64,000 nt of DNA from positions 28,050-92,049 of the IMG/VR virus record IMGVR_UViG_3300025108_004281; one strand, written 5' to 3'. The DNA is from a virus. A program made the translations under genes and the position numbers. This document shows, one piece after another, positions 26,166 to 34,836 of this stretch. Numbering within the stretch: position 1 is the first letter of the stretch; the number at the start of each line of letters is the position of its first letter. Under the pieces are notes generated by a model. It was not told the origin of the DNA, did not search any database, and saw only the letters and a program-made list of their open reading frames with translations.

Positions 26166-26716
26166 TATATGCCGCCTCCTAGTGGATCTGCTGGTGCAGG
26201 TGCTGATGGATCAACTCCTTGTTGTAACATTGCACCTTCGTCTGCATCCTGTGTAGATATAACATCGTCATTTATTTTAGTTTCTGCTTCATCATAATGT
26301 TCTAAATACTTTCTTGGTATTCTTAATTCGACTAACCATACAGGATCTGATTCTGTTTTAGTTTTTCTGTACACTCTATTACGTTTGATTTCGACTTCTA
26401 TATCATCTGGACCCATTATCTTTTTAGGATATTCAAATACATCTTCATTAAATTTAACTTTGCAATCTTTGTTAGTTAAACGTAATGCTCCTTCTGGGTC
26501 TGGCATATCGTTTTTATCATACATCAATGTTAGGTCAATCCAGTATTTACTAGGACGTCCTACTTCGACTATCTTGCCCTTCTTCCAGTTCTTAAATGCA
26601 TAAATACCTAGGTGCTCAAACAGACCATCTAGTTCTAATAGCATATCAAGAAGTGTACGATCTTGGTTGATTGCTTTAATAGTGTTGTTTATATCTTCAG
26701 ATGTATATTTTGACAT
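26165..26716 (-). CDS. Unknown 183-aa protein, leaderless late start
   Basis: A soluble protein with a helical start and a charged middle. The Ala/Pro/Gly-rich acidic tail ends in DPLGGGI. Start placed at 26716, because ATAAATA lies exactly 5 nt upstream and no ribosome site exists. First gene of the 26.7-24.3 kb late operon (this gene, 251-aa unknown, ACP-like, spanins). Confidence 0.65.
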   Translation of the reverse strand: MSKYTSEDINNTIKAINQDRTLLDMLLELDGLFEHLGIYAFKNWKKGKIVEVGRPSKYWIDLTLMYDKNDMPDPEGALRLTNKDCKVKFNEDVFEYPKKIMGPDDIEVEIKRNRVYRKTKTESDPVWLVELRIPRKYLEHYDEAETKINDDVISTQDADEGAMLQQGVDPSAPAPADPLGGGI

Positions 26717-26720
26717 ACAA

Positions 26721-26729
26721 GTATTTATC
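26721..26729 (-). promoter_or_regulatory. Late promoter (GATAAATA), leaderless
   Basis: GATAAATAC on the minus strand; 5 nt separate ATAAATA from the ATG at 26716. Confidence 0.78.
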
Positions 26730-26756
26730 AAAGTTATTAAATGAGTTGTTTTAACA

Positions 26757-26785
26757 TTGACGTCAAATACTAAATAATATTACAT
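26757..26785 (+). promoter_or_regulatory. Possible weak promoter of the phoH leader
   Basis: TTGACG (part of a TTGACGTCAA palindrome), then 17 nt, then a poor -10 box TTACAT. It is the best plus-strand candidate upstream of the leader terminator. Confidence 0.35.
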
Positions 26786-26833
26786 GATGATTAACAACCA
26801 TTTAAAAAGTTGTAGAAATACATACAGAACCCC

Positions 26834-26864
26834 ACCGTTCATGGAACCCATGCACGGTTTTTTT
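26834..26864 (+). terminator. Intrinsic terminator in the phoH leader (attenuator or sRNA end)
   Basis: ACCGT/ACGGT and CATGG/CCATG stems around a small mismatch, loop AAC, then seven T. It lies 24 nt before the phoH start. No plus-strand gene is upstream, so it either attenuates phoH or ends a small RNA of about 85 nt. Confidence 0.8.
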
Positions 26865-26887
26865 ATGGCTCTAATAAGGAGACAACC

Positions 26888-27637
26888 ATGTCAAGAAAAA
26901 AACGCAAAGAACGAGAATTCAAGGCGAAAATACGCCAACTACAAACGGAGGAATTAATATTGAAACTTGATAACAGATATAATACGAAGACGGCTAATTG
27001 TACAGTAGTACCTAGAAACATAACCCAAGACAATTTACTTGCATCACTAGAGCATACAAATACGTCTATTACATTTGCTGTAGGACCAGCAGGTACGGGT
27101 AAAACATATATTGCTACAAAGAAGGCCGTACAGTCGTTAATGTCTGGAATGGTGTCCAAAATAGTTATTACAAGGCCAGCAATAAGTGTTGATGAGCAAC
27201 ACGGCTTCTTACCTGGTACATTACAGGATAAGATGGCTCCATGGACTAGGCCAATTATAGATATTTTTGAGGAACACTTTACACCCAGTCACATAGAAAA
27301 TATGATAGACGCAAACATTATTGAGATTGCACCACTGGCATATATGAGAGGTAGAACATTTAAAAACTCATTTGTTATTGCAGATGAAATGCAAAATGCA
27401 ACTATTGAACAGATGAAAATGCTTTTAACTAGAATAGGCGTAGGCAGTAAAATGGTTATTACTGGTGACTTACGTCAACATGATAGAGGCTTTGGTGACA
27501 ATGGATTAAAGGATTTCTTAGAAAGACTAGAAGAAAAGGATTACGAATTCATTAGAACAATAGAATTTACTAGCAAAGATATAGAAAGGCACCCTGCTGT
27601 TGCAGAAATACTAAGTGTCTATAATGATTTAAACTAA
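26888..27637 (+). CDS. phoH: PhoH-family P-loop ATPase
   Basis: A 249-aa PhoH-like protein, a marker gene of marine phages. Walker A is GPAGTGKT and the Walker B region is FVIADEMQNAT, with a VITRPAISV segment between. PhoH domains resemble the RecD/UvrD-type helicase core and are linked to RNA metabolism. In some bacteria they belong to the phosphate-starvation regulon. The N-terminus is strongly basic, which fits nucleic-acid binding. A ribosome site (AAGGAGA) precedes the ATG. The 3' end overlaps the convergent gene by 9 nt. Confidence 0.95.
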   Translation: MSRKKRKEREFKAKIRQLQTEELILKLDNRYNTKTANCTVVPRNITQDNLLASLEHTNTSITFAVGPAGTGKTYIATKKAVQSLMSGMVSKIVITRPAISVDEQHGFLPGTLQDKMAPWTRPIIDIFEEHFTPSHIENMIDANIIEIAPLAYMRGRTFKNSFVIADEMQNATIEQMKMLLTRIGVGSKMVITGDLRQHDRGFGDNGLKDFLERLEEKDYEFIRTIEFTSKDIERHPAVAEILSVYNDLN

Positions 27638-27838
27638 TCTTTGTAAGATAATTTCGCTAACTTGGCCGACTTGGTTATGCTCTAAATCATACAAGTCGGT
27701 CATCCTATCAACTGCACTTTTAATAGCAACCAGAGGGTCGCTTTTGTTTTGTTTAATATGCGTGTAGACAAACCCACCTTCTCTAAATTCAGGCTCGTAC
27801 TTAATCATTTCTTCTGCTACTGTAACCAGGTCGACCAT
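27629..27838 (-). CDS. Unknown 69-aa protein
   Basis: Small acidic helical protein, start overlapping the SDR gene end by 22 nt. It is the last gene before the convergent phoH. No family recognised. Confidence 0.5.
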   Translation of the reverse strand: MVDLVTVAEEMIKYEPEFREGGFVYTHIKQNKSDPLVAIKSAVDRMTDLYDLEHNQVGQVSEIILQRLV

Positions 27839-28356
27839 AATGATAACTCGTTGATTTCTATTTCTTGTGGTTTATCAATGCACCACTTAATTGCTTCTGC
27901 TACTGTTTCAGGTGAAAGTTTATTGTAATCTTTAGCACGTGGCGGTATCATATCAGTATCTACATAGCCTGGATTAATATTAATTACTCTGACTCTTTTA
28001 TTCATATCGCTGAATACATTAGATTGTGCTATATGATCTAAATGCTTTTTATCTGCTCCATACAATGATGTCCTAACACCGTCATACTTGCTTCTACTAT
28101 TAATATTTACAATAGTTTTAGTATCGTCTGTTCTCCACAAGTTAAACAATTGATCAAAAAGTTCAGATTGTTTAGTGCCACTGTATGCATTATTAATAAA
28201 CATATCACAGGAGTTGGCTGTCATTATGATAGGTTTGATTTCATTTATATCAAAGCCATTGCTTCTACTCATACCAATTACATCATGCTCTTTGCTTAGT
28301 AAATCAAAACATGCTTTACCAATGCCTTTGCTATGTCCTGTAATTGCTATTTTCAA
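27817..28356 (-). CDS. Short-chain dehydrogenase/reductase (SDR)
   Basis: A 179-aa Rossmann-fold enzyme, short for the family. It has a TGHSKGIG cofactor loop (6-13), an NNA motif (about 54-56), a Y-x-x-x-K motif (YGADK) and PGYVDTDM after it. Substrate unknown; with the neighbouring UDP-sugar dehydrogenase it may act on sugar or nucleotide-sugar metabolism. It overlaps the next gene upstream by 4 nt. Confidence 0.85.
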   Translation of the reverse strand: MKIAITGHSKGIGKACFDLLSKEHDVIGMSRSNGFDINEIKPIIMTANSCDMFINNAYSGTKQSELFDQLFNLWRTDDTKTIVNINSRSKYDGVRTSLYGADKKHLDHIAQSNVFSDMNKRVRVININPGYVDTDMIPPRAKDYNKLSPETVAEAIKWCIDKPQEIEINELSLWSTWLQ

Positions 28357-28601
28357 CTGTTCTTCCTTTTAAAGTACATGTAGATTCCATAGGCACTGAT
28401 TATAAACCAAAAGAATTCTATTACCAAACTTGCTAGGTTAGGTGTGTAAACTAGACTAACTGTTACAAGTATTGCTACAATTAAGTTATTGAAACTGTAC
28501 CAAAAACCCTTAGGGTCTATGCGTTCTAATTGTAATAATGCGTATGTGACTATAAGTAATGCCACACCTGTGAATCCTATTATATCGGGTATTGTAATCA
28601 T
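28353..28601 (-). CDS. Small integral membrane protein (CBU_0592-like)
   Basis: 82 aa with three hydrophobic segments. The order of a DIIGFTGVALL start, LLQLERIDPKG loop and late IEFFWFIISAYG helix resembles the CBU_0592-type membrane domain. Function unknown. Start overlaps the SufE stop (ATGA). Confidence 0.6.
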   Translation of the reverse strand: MITIPDIIGFTGVALLIVTYALLQLERIDPKGFWYSFNNLIVAILVTVSLVYTPNLASLVIEFFWFIISAYGIYMYFKRKNS

Positions 28602-29017
28602 GCTGATGCTGTATATTGTTTTGATATGTATTGCATTTTCCTAAACACACTCATCATACCAATTTGTCTTTGCATACTAAGTTGAGCACCTAATGGTATC
28701 TTTTGTACGGAAGACATGTTAAAATTAAGCATATCATTTGGTTGGTAACCACTGAATGCCTCTACTAAAATATGTAATAAACCTTTAACAAGTTTACTGT
28801 CTGAATGTGCATAGAATTGCAATGTATTGTTTTCGTCTAGTATGTGTGTTAACCACACATCGCTTTGACATCCTGCAACATAGTTTTCGTCATTAATCAT
28901 TTCTGTAACACCAATACCTGCAAGACTGTCGCCTAATTCAATTAAGTATTCATAACGGTCTAAATCAGTTTCTAATGCTTCTAGTGTTTCTACTATGGGT
29001 TCTATAGTTGCTATCAT
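28598..29017 (-). CDS. SufE-like sulfur acceptor for Fe-S cluster assembly
   Basis: A 139-aa SufE/YgdK-type protein. The family accepts persulfide sulfur from the cysteine desulfurase SufS/CsdA on one Cys. That Cys is C50 in the VAGCQSDVWL segment, and the helix before it (YEYLIELG) also fits. Length is normal. It sits four codons from the sugar dehydrogenase gene and near a radical SAM enzyme that needs a 4Fe-4S cluster, so it may support cluster supply during infection. Confidence 0.88.
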   Translation of the reverse strand: MIATIEPIVETLEALETDLDRYEYLIELGDSLAGIGVTEMINDENYVAGCQSDVWLTHILDENNTLQFYAHSDSKLVKGLLHILVEAFSGYQPNDMLNFNMSSVQKIPLGAQLSMQRQIGMMSVFRKMQYISKQYTASA

Positions 29018-29811
29018 CTTATCTTCTTGTTTTTACTAACTGCTTTTTCTAGCAGTGATAATTTAATGTTTTTACTTTGAGCATAATTGATTAATGCTTC
29101 TGTGTCCTTAGGAAAACAATGTCCACCAAAGCCAAACTCGCCATCAGTCCCGGGCACTTTCATATGACTATTGCCCATGCGTGGATCTCTTGTTAGCATA
29201 TCTGTAAACTGATCCCAACTAACCATACTGCTACTTGCTTGTTGTAGGTTGTATAGTTCATTAAAGAAAACAACTTTAGTTGCTAACCAACTATTAATAG
29301 TATACTTAATCAAACTTGCAGTACTCAAGTCTACTTTGAATGTCGGAACTACTCTCACATTGCTATACCTATTGTATGCTTTTTCAACTGTGTCGCAGTC
29401 TTTCCATTTCCCTCCGAGTACTTGCATGTTTGGATTAACAAAGTCCTGTGAAGCATTTGCTTCAGTGAGAAACTCTGGATTATAAACTATTTTTAATTTG
29501 TAGGATTTTTTAAATATATGTAAGTAGTCAGGTATAATTGTGCTTTTAACAACAACTATACCTTTATACTCACAATCGTTTAATTCTTGTAGAACTTCAG
29601 TAACAATGTCTACATTAACACTACCGTCTTCATTAGGTGGTGTCGGAACACAAACGAAAGTAAGTGGTGGATCAAAGTCATTGACAAGTTTATCAATTGT
29701 GTTGTCCTCTGAAATTTTAGGATCCACCACGTACTGTTCTATATTAGAAAAGCCATCACTGACAGCACTTCCTACAAAACCTTTACCTATAATTCCTATT
29801 TTATACTTCAT
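29014..29811 (-). CDS. UDP-glucose/GDP-mannose dehydrogenase-family enzyme (short form)
   Basis: A 265-aa NAD-dependent dehydrogenase that would oxidise a nucleotide sugar to the uronic acid. It has a GKGFVG nucleotide loop (9-14), a YNPEFLTEANA substrate segment and catalytic Cys in FGGHCFPKD. It is much shorter than the usual 400-450 aa because the C-terminal UDP-binding domain is absent. It may be active on a smaller substrate. Start overlaps the radical SAM gene end. Confidence 0.85.
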   Translation of the reverse strand: MKYKIGIIGKGFVGSAVSDGFSNIEQYVVDPKISEDNTIDKLVNDFDPPLTFVCVPTPPNEDGSVNVDIVTEVLQELNDCEYKGIVVVKSTIIPDYLHIFKKSYKLKIVYNPEFLTEANASQDFVNPNMQVLGGKWKDCDTVEKAYNRYSNVRVVPTFKVDLSTASLIKYTINSWLATKVVFFNELYNLQQASSSMVSWDQFTDMLTRDPRMGNSHMKVPGTDGEFGFGGHCFPKDTEALINYAQSKNIKLSLLEKAVSKNKKIR

Positions 29812-31342
29812 TAAGTAACCAATTTAATTTTTTATTTACATACCTATTTACTGTTTGATCTGTAATATAAGTTGCTTTTTGAACAAGACCTAATCCTGAC
29901 AAGGTTTCTTTTTGTTCATACCAGTCGTTTCTTGATGATGCTATGCCTTGTGCCATGACACTTTGCCAAGTAAATGCTTCAATATGATTTGTTATGACAT
30001 TTCTTTTTTGTATTGCTTTTGAGGCTATGTCAGTACGTTCTTTTGCTTCTGATTTATTAGTGTATTCGTTTGACCATTCTAATGTATTTTCGTCTATGGT
30101 GTAACCAAATCTTTCTGGGTATATATCTATATCAGCAAAGGCGCCTTCGTCCCATGCTAACCATTCTCCACCAAAGTCTTTGTAGCCAGGATGATTCTTT
30201 TTAGGCTCAATGATTAATGTTATAGTACCAGCATTATCAACAAGTAAATTGTCTTCACAGTATCTTAAATTTTTTTCAAACTCTTCGTAACTGTCGTTTG
30301 CTAATCCAAATATAAAACCTGAACTAATCCAAAAGTCATCTATTTCTTTTCTTAACCTTTGAGAAACATACACAAGATCTTCTATTGTGCTTTTCTTTCT
30401 TGTGGCTTTTATTGCGGCATTACCAAAACTTTCTATACCAAAGTTAGCACCATTCATTCCAATTTCTTTATACAAATCAATTTGGTGAGGTCTTTTTGCC
30501 ATAACATCAAGTCTAGCAAAAGATGTTATTCTGGGTTTGAAACTTAATTTATTAACAACTTTAGCAAGTAATTCAAGTTTTTCATCTGACTCATTAATTG
30601 TATCGTCTGCGGCGTAAAAGTGTGTAATACCGTATGTATCATATGCGTGTTGCATTGTGTAATAAAGTTGCTCTTCGCAATTCATATATAAAGTCTTAGA
30701 CGCTCGTAATGGATAATTGCAAAAACTACAATTAAATTTACAGCCTAATGCAACTTCAAATCCTATTACGTCAGTAGATTCTAAAAAGTCATCATCTTTA
30801 AATAAACCGTATGTAATAGGTTTTTCAATGTCATAATTATAATTATGGTTAGCAAAAATATTTGTAAACTCTGGATTTTGTATAAACTTTGACATGTCTT
30901 TACCAGCAACAAAATCTGTTAGCATTTCTGCACATCTACCTAAGAAAATACCATCGCAATGTTTCATGTATTCCATGTCGTTACGTTGTACTCTTCTATT
31001 GCCTCCATATAATATTTTTGCATTAGGCAATTTACTTTTAATTTTACGAGCAAGTGCAATATACTCTTGCTCTAGTCCCATAGATAGAGTGGCACTTATA
31101 CATATAAACTGTACATCTGAATTGCGTAAAAAATTTATTACACCTTTGATTAAGTCTTCTTCGTCAAAATGAAAACAAAAATCTATAACAGTTGATTCTA
31201 CACCTAACTTTTCAAATTCGTGTTTGATAACATGAGCACCTAAAGATCTGTAGTTTGCTGGAAAAGTAGAACGAATTATTTCTTTAGATATTCTTGGCTT
31301 TTGTTTGTTAGATTCAGATATAACAACTGCTTTCTTTTTCAT
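29801..31342 (-). CDS. Radical SAM enzyme with N-terminal B12-binding-like domain (513 aa)
   Basis: The N-terminal part (about 1-150) reads like the Rossmann-type cobalamin-binding domain of class B radical SAM enzymes, though no DxHxxG histidine motif is seen. The radical SAM core follows, with the cluster motif C201-x3-C205-x2-C208 in GCKFNCSFC. Such proteins include methyltransferases and ring-forming enzymes; the substrate here is unknown. The start at 31342 is exactly 5 nt after a late ATAAATA box and has no ribosome site. Confidence 0.88.
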   Translation of the reverse strand: MKKKAVVISESNKQKPRISKEIIRSTFPANYRSLGAHVIKHEFEKLGVESTVIDFCFHFDEEDLIKGVINFLRNSDVQFICISATLSMGLEQEYIALARKIKSKLPNAKILYGGNRRVQRNDMEYMKHCDGIFLGRCAEMLTDFVAGKDMSKFIQNPEFTNIFANHNYNYDIEKPITYGLFKDDDFLESTDVIGFEVALGCKFNCSFCNYPLRASKTLYMNCEEQLYYTMQHAYDTYGITHFYAADDTINESDEKLELLAKVVNKLSFKPRITSFARLDVMAKRPHQIDLYKEIGMNGANFGIESFGNAAIKATRKKSTIEDLVYVSQRLRKEIDDFWISSGFIFGLANDSYEEFEKNLRYCEDNLLVDNAGTITLIIEPKKNHPGYKDFGGEWLAWDEGAFADIDIYPERFGYTIDENTLEWSNEYTNKSEAKERTDIASKAIQKRNVITNHIEAFTWQSVMAQGIASSRNDWYEQKETLSGLGLVQKATYITDQTVNRYVNKKLNWLLNEV

Positions 31343-31346
31343 GCTA

Positions 31347-31355
31347 ATATTTATT
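31347..31355 (-). promoter_or_regulatory. Late promoter (ATAAATA), leaderless radical SAM start
   Basis: Minus strand TAATAAATAT with 5 nt to the ATG at 31342. It overlaps the last base of the clamp loader gene. Confidence 0.75.
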
Positions 31356-32280
31356 AACCCATAGCATTCATCTCTAGTTCTACTAGAGTTGCACTAAGGT
31401 TAATCTCTGGGTCTGCACAAGACACACTCTTCACCATACCGTCTCTTATGATAACAATGCTTTGGTCTTGCTTCAGTGGCTCTGCTCCCCATAAATCTAA
31501 GTTCCTGTATAAAAACTTAAACACATCTTCGTATTCTTCGGGCCTTGCTTGGTCACAAATAAGTGTTCTTGCTTCTTTGTATTTGCCTGCTTTGAATAAC
31601 TCTACCATAGATAGCATCCAGTCGCTTTGTGCGGCATCGCCATCTTGAGGACTTTGTAATACACCGTCGACTACATTTTGTTGTACCAAGTTGATGCTCT
31701 TACGAAGATCTGGATAACTTGCTTGTACATAAGTGTCAAGGGTTTCTAAATCTATCTGTACGCCCTCTTCAACACAGATAGTTGCTATCCTGGCTGTAAA
31801 TTCATTTATGTCTAGTTTCTCAATATGGAAACCTTGGGACCTAGAATGAAGAGCCGGGATAATTCTTTGTGGGTAGTTACAGGTTAATATGAACCTAGCA
31901 GTTGTATGATACATTTCCATCATACCACGTAACGCCGCCTGCCCATTAGGAGTAATGTAATCTGCTTCATCTAGCAATACATACTTAAACTCTCCAAACG
32001 GCATAGTACTCACAAAGTTTGTGATTCTATCTCTAATAACGTCAATACCATTTTCGTTACTAGCATTAATTTCAAGTATATCAAATTGATCTACTTCTAA
32101 ACTGTGTAGCAATACCTTTGCTAATGTAGTTTTACCTGTACCTGGAGCACCACTAAACAGTAAGTGTGGCAATGCACCATCATTAATCCAGCCTTCTATC
32201 TGCTTACGTTGATTGATATCTCTAAATACATATCCATCTACTGTGTTAGGTCTGTATTTTTCTACCCATAATTCTTTCAT
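31354..32280 (-). CDS. 44: Clamp loader small subunit (T4 gp44-like AAA+ ATPase)
   Basis: A 308-aa RFC/gp44-type ATPase that opens and loads the sliding clamp. Walker A is GAPGTGKTT, Walker B VLLDEADYI and the arginine-finger region HSRSQG. Length matches T4 gp44 (319 aa). The clamp and polymerase genes lie about 27 kb away. A gp62-like large subunit is not recognised in this window. The start overlaps the small upstream gene. Confidence 0.93.
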   Translation of the reverse strand: MKELWVEKYRPNTVDGYVFRDINQRKQIEGWINDGALPHLLFSGAPGTGKTTLAKVLLHSLEVDQFDILEINASNENGIDVIRDRITNFVSTMPFGEFKYVLLDEADYITPNGQAALRGMMEMYHTTARFILTCNYPQRIIPALHSRSQGFHIEKLDINEFTARIATICVEEGVQIDLETLDTYVQASYPDLRKSINLVQQNVVDGVLQSPQDGDAAQSDWMLSMVELFKAGKYKEARTLICDQARPEEYEDVFKFLYRNLDLWGAEPLKQDQSIVIIRDGMVKSVSCADPEINLSATLVELEMNAMG

Positions 32281-32513
32281 TTAAAAACCTCAATAGTTGT
32301 TGTGTCGTTATGTTCATTAAAAAGAAAGTTTCTAGACTTTGTTACTTTCTTAACAGCACCTGCAACTCTATAATATGTAACTAGTTCTTGCTTAATAACA
32401 TCTTCACTTGCTATTGGATACAAACCATTTGCATTTGCATGATTAGTATCATCTGTATAATCGTCAGTTTCCTGTGCATCATACAGTTCATCAAATAAGT
32501 TACCTTGTTTCAT
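32277..32513 (-). CDS. Unknown 78-aa protein upstream of gp44
   Basis: Acidic N-terminus, basic C-terminus. ATGA-coupled to gp44. Its position would suit a clamp-loader partner, but it is far shorter than gp62 and shows no similarity I can see. It has its own early promoter and AAGGAA ribosome site. Confidence 0.6.
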   Translation of the reverse strand: MKQGNLFDELYDAQETDDYTDDTNHANANGLYPIASEDVIKQELVTYYRVAGAVKKVTKSRNFLFNEHNDTTTIEVFK

Positions 32514-32530
32514 ATATATTCCTTTTGTGT

Positions 32531-32559
32531 ATTATAAACTAAATGTAGATAAAAGTCAA
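32531..32559 (-). promoter_or_regulatory. Early sigma70-type promoter of the gp44 operon
   Basis: Minus strand TTGACT, 17-nt spacer, TATAAT. Confidence 0.82.
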
Positions 32560-33318
32560 CTATTTTTCGTAGCCAAAACATTCAAAATCTTCTTTCCAGT
32601 ATTCTGCAATTTTGTCTCTATTGTTGTTGTGATCTAATAATTGCATAAAGTCTGATGTTGTTCTATTATCGCTTGGGTGTCTAGCATGAAAATTATTTGC
32701 TTTATGTATTTTTGTTTCCTTGCCTATGATTAATTTAGACACTTCAGGCCAACGTTCTTGTAGTTCTTCTTGTTTTAAAACAAAATCAAAAAATTCTATA
32801 TTGGATGGTTCATTGTCTAGTATTGTATGTATCAAAGGTTCGTTTACCAATGTAACTTGCCACCAATGCCTTGCTTCATTGCCGCTCATGTAATCGCACA
32901 TCTCATCTAAGAAATATGTAAATGCTTCTATGTGCTTGTCCATATCATCAGTCATTTTATATAGAGACATATCAATTTGTGTAGAATGGTCTGCATTGGG
33001 TGGTGGTTGGTTAGGGTGATCAGGGTCACTTATGTTTACAGGAAAGTAAGGAGCATAATGCCAAATGTCTGCTAGATAACCTGCTACTACTCTTGAATAT
33101 GGATTACGACAAAAAGTTACTTTAGGTGCGGCTAGTATATCGTTTTCTACTACATCAAATAAATCATAATTAATAGACCAGTTGTCGCCTGACAAGTCTA
33201 AATAATTTTCTCTACCAATGTATGCTTCAAGCCAGACATTTAATGAGTTTGAACCGCAACGTCTACCTTTAACAAACACAAAAGGGTATGCTTGTTTTTT
33301 GCCAATCAGGATTTCCAC
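32560..33318 (-). CDS. Sulfotransferase-family protein (252 aa)
   Basis: The PAPS-binding marks are an N-terminal VKGRRCGSNS loop (5'-phosphosulfate) and FCRNPYSRVVAGY (3'-phosphate, Arg and Ser), as in the cellular sulfotransferase family. Members transfer sulfate to sugars or proteins. The acceptor here is unknown; a glycan or virion protein is plausible. A second unrelated-looking member is at 59.3 kb. Confidence 0.72.
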   Translation of the reverse strand: MEILIGKKQAYPFVFVKGRRCGSNSLNVWLEAYIGRENYLDLSGDNWSINYDLFDVVENDILAAPKVTFCRNPYSRVVAGYLADIWHYAPYFPVNISDPDHPNQPPPNADHSTQIDMSLYKMTDDMDKHIEAFTYFLDEMCDYMSGNEARHWWQVTLVNEPLIHTILDNEPSNIEFFDFVLKQEELQERWPEVSKLIIGKETKIHKANNFHARHPSDNRTTSDFMQLLDHNNNRDKIAEYWKEDFECFGYEK

Positions 33319-33560
33319 TATCTTTTTCTTTTAAGTTGATGTTCTATTTCTTTTTTTCTATGCTCGTGTAAGAATATATCTTCATCTACATAAGTAGGTG
33401 CATTGTCTAATGCCTTTTTGGCTTGGAAGTAAACTTCATAAATCTTTTTCTTACAACCCCAACCATTAAAGCCATCTATGTTTGGGTCGTGCATTACTCC
33501 TTCCCATTGCCATAGTTGTTCTGCTATTGCTCTGTTACCTGTCTTTTCAATGTACGGCAT
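33318..33560 (-). CDS. Unknown 80-aa protein
   Basis: Small Trp/Lys-rich protein that ends in a basic helix. It overlaps both neighbours (1 nt and 14 nt). No family recognised. Confidence 0.58.
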   Translation of the reverse strand: MPYIEKTGNRAIAEQLWQWEGVMHDPNIDGFNGWGCKKKIYEVYFQAKKALDNAPTYVDEDIFLHEHRKKEIEHQLKRKR

Positions 33561-33807
33561 GTGCTTTCCTCAATTCTTTATTCTTAAACCAAACCCTTAC
33601 AAAATATTTTCTTGTAATGGCAACTAAAGTAAACCAAAATGTTAGGAATACCGAAGTCCAAAAGATTATATCTCCTTCGCTATCTAAATTAGGTATGAAT
33701 GTTCTATTGGCAATGTACAATAGCAACATGTTCAGCGGAAAGTTAATAACTAATGCTAATGCTGTATCGCCTAGTGATTCTTTTAAGGACTGTGTATCTA
33801 TACTCAC
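33547..33807 (-). CDS. Small two-helix membrane protein (86 aa)
   Basis: Two hydrophobic segments at about 16-34 and 46-65, with basic C-terminus; the SLKESLGDTALALVINFPLN start resembles a DUF7220-type phage/bacterial membrane family. Start codon is GTG, overlapping the upstream stop (GTGA). Confidence 0.65.
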   Translation of the reverse strand: MSIDTQSLKESLGDTALALVINFPLNMLLLYIANRTFIPNLDSEGDIIFWTSVFLTFWFTLVAITRKYFVRVWFKNKELRKAHAVH

Positions 33808-34322
33808 ACTTCACCAGATTCAGTATAAATTTCTTGTTTAGCAGTCTGTTTAGCAGTATAAACTCTTTGATCATCTCTTAGTGAAGATGTGACTTGCTGG
33901 CTTTCATAGTATTCTGTTGGCAGTACACTTCCTGGGAAATACCCTAGTACACCGTCATGATAGTCTACTTTCCAAAACATAAATTTATCATTGTATCTGG
34001 CTCCTGAAGAAACATGTTTGTCTACATCTTCAGGCATCACACCAATCGTTTCTGAGAGTTGCTCTCTGTATTCATCAATTGGTAATTGTATATTAGGAGT
34101 CCATCTACCGTGTTTAACTACTACCCAGTAGCCTGGTTTAAGTTCGTCGCCAAACTTTTCTCTGATAGTTGGACCTACACTAAAAACTTGGAACCATCTG
34201 CTTCTAACACCTGATTCCTTGCTGTCATCGTTTGGTATAATAATACCACTGGCTAATTTCTTCTCACCGAAGTCGCCATTTATACATAAAAGGTTGTCAC
34301 CTATTGCTTTTAATCTATGCAT
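33804..34322 (-). CDS. 31: GroES-like co-chaperonin (T4 gp31 type)
   Basis: A 172-aa protein. The N-terminal IGDNLLCIN... and ASGIIIP segments followed by VFSVGP and LKPGYWVVVKHGRW match the GroES beta-barrel order. In T4, gp31 replaces GroES so that GroEL can fold the capsid protein. This version has an extended C-terminal tail of about 60 aa. Start set at 34322, which has a GGGA site and overlaps the upstream stop by 8 nt. Confidence 0.75.
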   Translation of the reverse strand: MHRLKAIGDNLLCINGDFGEKKLASGIIIPNDDSKESGVRSRWFQVFSVGPTIREKFGDELKPGYWVVVKHGRWTPNIQLPIDEYREQLSETIGVMPEDVDKHVSSGARYNDKFMFWKVDYHDGVLGYFPGSVLPTEYYESQQVTSSLRDDQRVYTAKQTAKQEIYTESGEV

Positions 34323-34836
34323 CGTCTTCCCAGTCGTCCTCAAATATTGGCACCATTTCTATATCTCCATTGGGCAGTTCCACCTCCTTATACCCTATTG
34401 GTTCTTTGCTTTGTGCCTGTGCTTTTGATTTTGCAACCTGTGTTTTAGTAAGTTCTTCTACATCTTTTTCTTCTTGCATTTTAACTTCTTGTTTTACAGG
34501 TTCTTCTTTAACTACTGGGTCCGGCTGTATTTTAGCCTCTGACTTGCCTGTTGCGGCAGTTTTGACTTCTGGTGATAAATCAGAAGGTTCTGCATTTACA
34601 CCACTAAAGGATGGTTGTGCATTTTTAATACTAACTTGGCCAGACTCAGAACCATCAACATTCTTATAATGATCTCTTGCTCTTTGATCTGCTGTTTTGA
34701 TAATTTGGCCACCTGGTCCGATGAGGTCACCTTTACCATTTACGGGCATGTTGCCAATAGCAGGAGCATCGCCTTGCTGAGCAATAATAGATTCCATATC
34801 TATGACTTTGCCTTTGCTTGTTAAATGTTTACTCAT
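34315..34836 (-). CDS. Disordered, Lys/Glu/Pro-rich unknown protein (173 aa)
   Basis: N-terminus (SKGKVIDMESI, GNMPVNGKGD, GPGGQII) resembles a conserved structural-type protein of T4-like marine phages. The middle (70-140) is low-complexity and charged. Acidic tail. Placed between the DnaE fragment and GroES-like genes with overlaps. Function unknown. Confidence 0.62.
   Translation of the reverse strand: MSKHLTSKGKVIDMESIIAQQGDAPAIGNMPVNGKGDLIGPGGQIIKTADQRARDHYKNVDGSESGQVSIKNAQPSFSGVNAEPSDLSPEVKTAATGKSEAKIQPDPVVKEEPVKQEVKMQEEKDVEELTKTQVAKSKAQAQSKEPIGYKEVELPNGDIEMVPIFEDDWEDDA

Noticed and set aside
26863-27159. Minus-strand frame opposite phoH
   Set aside because: Antisense to the Walker A region of a clear gene; hydrophobic translation is typical of shadows.
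32277-32513. gp62 (clamp loader large subunit)
   Set aside because: Position fits but the protein is much too short and shows no similarity I can see.
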